Origin: Eubacteriales bacterium
Lineage (GTDB): Bacteria > Bacillota > Clostridia > Christensenellales > SZUA-584
Reading direction: 5' to 3'
NCBI GenBank assembly: GCA_028711205.1
Contig: JAQTSP010000084.1
Span: forward strand, 1-9,700
DNA: 9,700 nt
How positions within the stretch are numbered: the stretch's first letter is position 1; every line of letters begins with the position of its first letter. The translations under genes and the position numbers were made by a program. Shown in pieces: positions 7,898 through 9,700 of this stretch. The notes beneath the pieces are model-generated. The model searched no databases, was not told where the DNA came from, and saw only the letters and a list, made by a program, of their open reading frames with translations.

Positions 7898-9578
7898 CGA
7901 TAACTTTACCTCTGTTTTCAACTTTATACCGCATAATCTTGCGCGTGGTCGTTTTTGGGAACTCACTGTCGCGCAAAATAAACTGGCGAATCTGTTTATA
8001 GTAAACAAGTTTCTGATTGACCTTGTCGATTTCGTCCTGCACCGCTTTTCTCAGGGCTCCCGCATCCATCTCTCCTGCCGCCTCGGGATCGGGGTATATA
8101 ATAGCCATCAGGCTGTCCGACCCGTTGGCATCGCCCGGCGCCTCTTTGACCATGACCTCGGCGATAAGCGTGCTCTTCCCCAGTAGATACTCGATCTCGT
8201 CGGGCATGATGTTCTTGCCGTTTTTGAGAACGATCAGGTTCTTGCACCGGCCCGTTACATATAAAAAGCCGTCCTTGCCCACATGGCCAATGTCTCCGGT
8301 TTTAAACCATTCGCCCTCAAATGCCGCCGCCGTGCCTCCCTCGTCGTCGAGATAGCCTTTCATGACGTTGTCGCCGCGGACCTGTATCTCGCCCATTTCG
8401 TCAACGCGCACTTCACAGCACGACGCGAGCCATCCCACCGAAGTATCCTTATGGCGGTTTCTTTTATTGGCGGAAATGATCGGAGAGCATTCGGTAATGC
8501 CATATCCCTGCAGTATCATCACACCGAGGCTCCGAAAGCCCTTGACCAGCTCGGGGTTTAGATAAGCGCCGCCGCAGATCACCGTCTTGAGCCTGCCGCC
8601 GAAAAACGCACGCACCTCATGGAGCAGCTTGTCTCTTATGTCAATGCCGACCGCGGCCAGCAGATTGCCCAAAAAAATGCCGAACTTCAGCTTTTTCTCT
8701 TTGCCCTGCTTTTTTGCCCCTTCCCAGATACGCTTATAAAACGTTTCAACATAAAGCGGCACCAGCACCATCAACGTCGGCCGGAACAGCGCGAGACACG
8801 CCGGCAGTATTTTGATGCTTTCGCAAAAAGCGTTTGCCGCACCAAAGCAGATCGAGCCGAATAACCCGCACATATTCTCATACGAATGGTGTATAGGAAG
8901 CACCGAAAGCAGCACGTCGTCTTGAGCATATTGTATCAGGCCGGCCGCCGCTGTGGCGTTGGACGCCAGATTGTGGTGGCTCAGCATGACGCCCTTGCTT
9001 TTGCCCGTCGTTCCCGACGTAAACAGTATCGCGCATGTGCGCTCGTCGTCAATCTCTATATCGGAGTATCTGTCTTTTCCTTGAGCCACAATGTCTTTGC
9101 CCATTTGCAGCAGCGCATCAAATTTGATGCCCGCGTTCTTAGAATCGCCTAAAGATATCGTGACGATATCCGGTACGTTTTGCACCACGAAAGCGGCTTC
9201 GTCTTCGAATGTCGGCGAATAAAAAAGCACAGAGGTTTTGGACCGCTGTACAAACGAAAGTATCTCTTCTTTATTGAGCTCTTTGTCCAAAGGGACGACA
9301 GTTGCGTTGATATTGACAGTCGCGAAATACGCCAACACCCACCGGTATGAGTTTTCACCGATCACGGCAACAGAACGGCCGGAGAACCCTTTGTCTATCA
9401 GTGCGTTGGCCAGAGCGCAAAGATCATCACCAAACTGGCTGAAAGTCACGGCCTCGTATTCCGTTTTACCCTTCAACGTGTAAAAAGCATCATTTTTCGC
9501 GAAAAGATGAATACTCCTATCGGTAAACTCTTTTAAATCGCGGAAACGCGCCGCCGAATTCAAGGGATCTTTCCTCAC
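7890..9578 (-). CDS. AMP-forming fatty-acid (acyl-ACP or acyl-CoA) ligase
   Basis: This is an ANL-superfamily adenylating enzyme of about 562 residues, the usual length for long-chain fatty-acyl ligases. It activates a carboxylate with ATP and passes the acyl-AMP to a phosphopantetheine or CoA thiol. Visible motifs, numbered from the GTG at 9578, are the P-loop TSGTTGKSKG (187-196), the GYGITE motif (358-363), TGD (427-429), the hinge segment GRCKN (443-447), NGKNIMPDEIE just after it, and the C-terminal catalytic lysine in TTTRKIMR (K547). The C-terminal motif has Arg where Gly is common. The style resembles long-chain fatty-acid-CoA ligases rather than an amino-acid-activating A domain. Because the next gene encodes a free ACP whose start overlaps this stop by 8 nt, I infer that it loads that ACP with the acyl starter for the NRPS. 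The acyl-CoA ligase alternative cannot be excluded. GTG at 9578 is chosen over GTG at 9599 for its ribosome binding site. Confidence 0.9.
   Translation of the reverse strand: MRKDPLNSAARFRDLKEFTDRSIHLFAKNDAFYTLKGKTEYEAVTFSQFGDDLCALANALIDKGFSGRSVAVIGENSYRWVLAYFATVNINATVVPLDKELNKEEILSFVQRSKTSVLFYSPTFEDEAAFVVQNVPDIVTISLGDSKNAGIKFDALLQMGKDIVAQGKDRYSDIEIDDERTCAILFTSGTTGKSKGVMLSHHNLASNATAAAGLIQYAQDDVLLSVLPIHHSYENMCGLFGSICFGAANAFCESIKILPACLALFRPTLMVLVPLYVETFYKRIWEGAKKQGKEKKLKFGIFLGNLLAAVGIDIRDKLLHEVRAFFGGRLKTVICGGAYLNPELVKGFRSLGVMILQGYGITECSPIISANKRNRHKDTSVGWLASCCEVRVDEMGEIQVRGDNVMKGYLDDEGGTAAAFEGEWFKTGDIGHVGKDGFLYVTGRCKNLIVLKNGKNIMPDEIEYLLGKSTLIAEVMVKEAPGDANGSDSLMAIIYPDPEAAGEMDAGALRKAVQDEIDKVNQKLVYYKQIRQFILRDSEFPKTTTRKIMRYKVENRGKVIDV
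7909..7913 (-). promoter_or_regulatory. Ribosome binding site of the ACP, inside the ligase gene
   Basis: AGAGG (followed by T) sits 11 nt upstream of the ATG at 7897, within the last codons of the ligase. It supports the short ACP start over the longer in-frame ATG at 8008. The slightly long spacing and the overlapping ATGTTTGA suggest translational coupling to the ligase. Confidence 0.5.
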
Positions 9579-9583
9579 ATTTG

Positions 9584-9593
9584 CCCCCCCTTT
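9584..9593 (-). promoter_or_regulatory. Ribosome binding site of the ligase, containing a G7 run
   Basis: The minus strand reads AAAGGGGGGG, then CAAAT, then GTG at 9578. The purine-rich block with 5-nt spacing decides the start: the in-frame GTG at 9599 has no comparable site upstream. The seven-G homopolymer is unusual for a Shine-Dalgarno element and could slip during replication, changing the spacing. Confidence 0.6.
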
Positions 9594-9646
9594 GTTCACA
9601 ATATTCTTTTTTGCCTGTTTTTTATATTTTTTTACCTTTAATCAGT

Positions 9647-9675
9647 ATGTTAGCATATATTTCCCTATCTTTCAA
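9647..9675 (-). promoter_or_regulatory. Candidate sigma-A promoter for the ligase-ACP-PPTase operon
   Basis: Read on the minus strand, TTGAAA (9675-9670, five of six matches to the -35 consensus) is followed by a 17-nt spacer and TAACAT (9652-9647, four of six matches to -10). A TGC immediately upstream of the -10 box gives an extended -10. Transcription would begin near 9640, leaving an A-rich leader of about 60 nt before the ligase start. I see no clear operator dyad or riboswitch in the leader. The call rests on motif match and position only. Confidence 0.5.
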
Positions 9676-9700
9676 CAATAATCATATACCTGTATCTTCC

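Noticed and set aside
7898..8008. Longer ACP start (ATG 8008)
   Set aside because: The extra 37 residues do not resemble ACP, lie wholly within ligase coding sequence, and ATG 7897 has its own AGAGG site.
7698..8186. A 162-codon plus-strand open frame
   Set aside because: It is antisense to the ACP and the ligase C-terminus, both of which have clear family motifs.
9579..9599. Upstream GTG (9599) as ligase start
   Set aside because: It lacks a ribosome binding site, whereas the AAAGGGGGGG block sits at ideal distance before GTG 9578.
1..9700. tRNA, rRNA, CRISPR array, insertion sequence or attachment site
   Set aside because: No cloverleaf, regularly spaced repeat, transposase or terminal inverted repeat is visible; the similar stretches are homologous A and C domains of the two NRPS modules.

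Overview
This window carries a minus-strand biosynthetic operon, reading right to left, that looks dedicated to an N-acylated dipeptide aldehyde. In transcription order it holds an AMP-forming fatty-acid ligase (9578-7890), a stand-alone acyl carrier protein (7897-7673), an Sfp-type 4'-phosphopantetheinyl transferase (7676-7026), and a very large dimodular nonribosomal peptide synthetase (NRPS) that starts at 6920 and runs off the left edge. The NRPS frame is open for 2306 complete codons and reads C-A-T-C-A-T followed by the first half of a thioester reductase (R) domain. No gene on the plus strand is credible.

The first three genes are translationally coupled: ligase and ACP overlap by 8 nt, ACP and PPTase by 4 nt. 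They are preceded by an A-rich leader and a good sigma-A-like promoter. A 105-bp gap with a small perfect hairpin and a strong ribosome binding site separates the PPTase from the NRPS. All coding sequence lies on one strand with no visible frameshift or mobile element.

Inferred working order: the ligase adenylates a fatty or other carboxylic acid and loads it on the ACP (or makes the CoA ester). The PPTase converts the ACP and both NRPS T domains to holo form. The N-terminal C domain then acylates the first amino acid. The second C domain makes the peptide bond to the second amino acid. The R domain releases the chain reductively with NAD(P)H as an aldehyde (or an alcohol if reduced twice). 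Related reductase-terminated dimodular NRPSs are known from human-gut Clostridia, where free-amine products cyclise to (dihydro)pyrazinones and N-acylated ones remain peptide aldehydes that inhibit proteases. The acyl-loading genes here point to the N-acylated type.

The organism is most likely a Clostridia-class Firmicute, plausibly from the gut. This rests on the purine-rich ribosome binding sites, the AT-rich intergenic stretches beside moderately GC-rich coding DNA, the protein style and the cluster architecture; nothing here fixes a genus.
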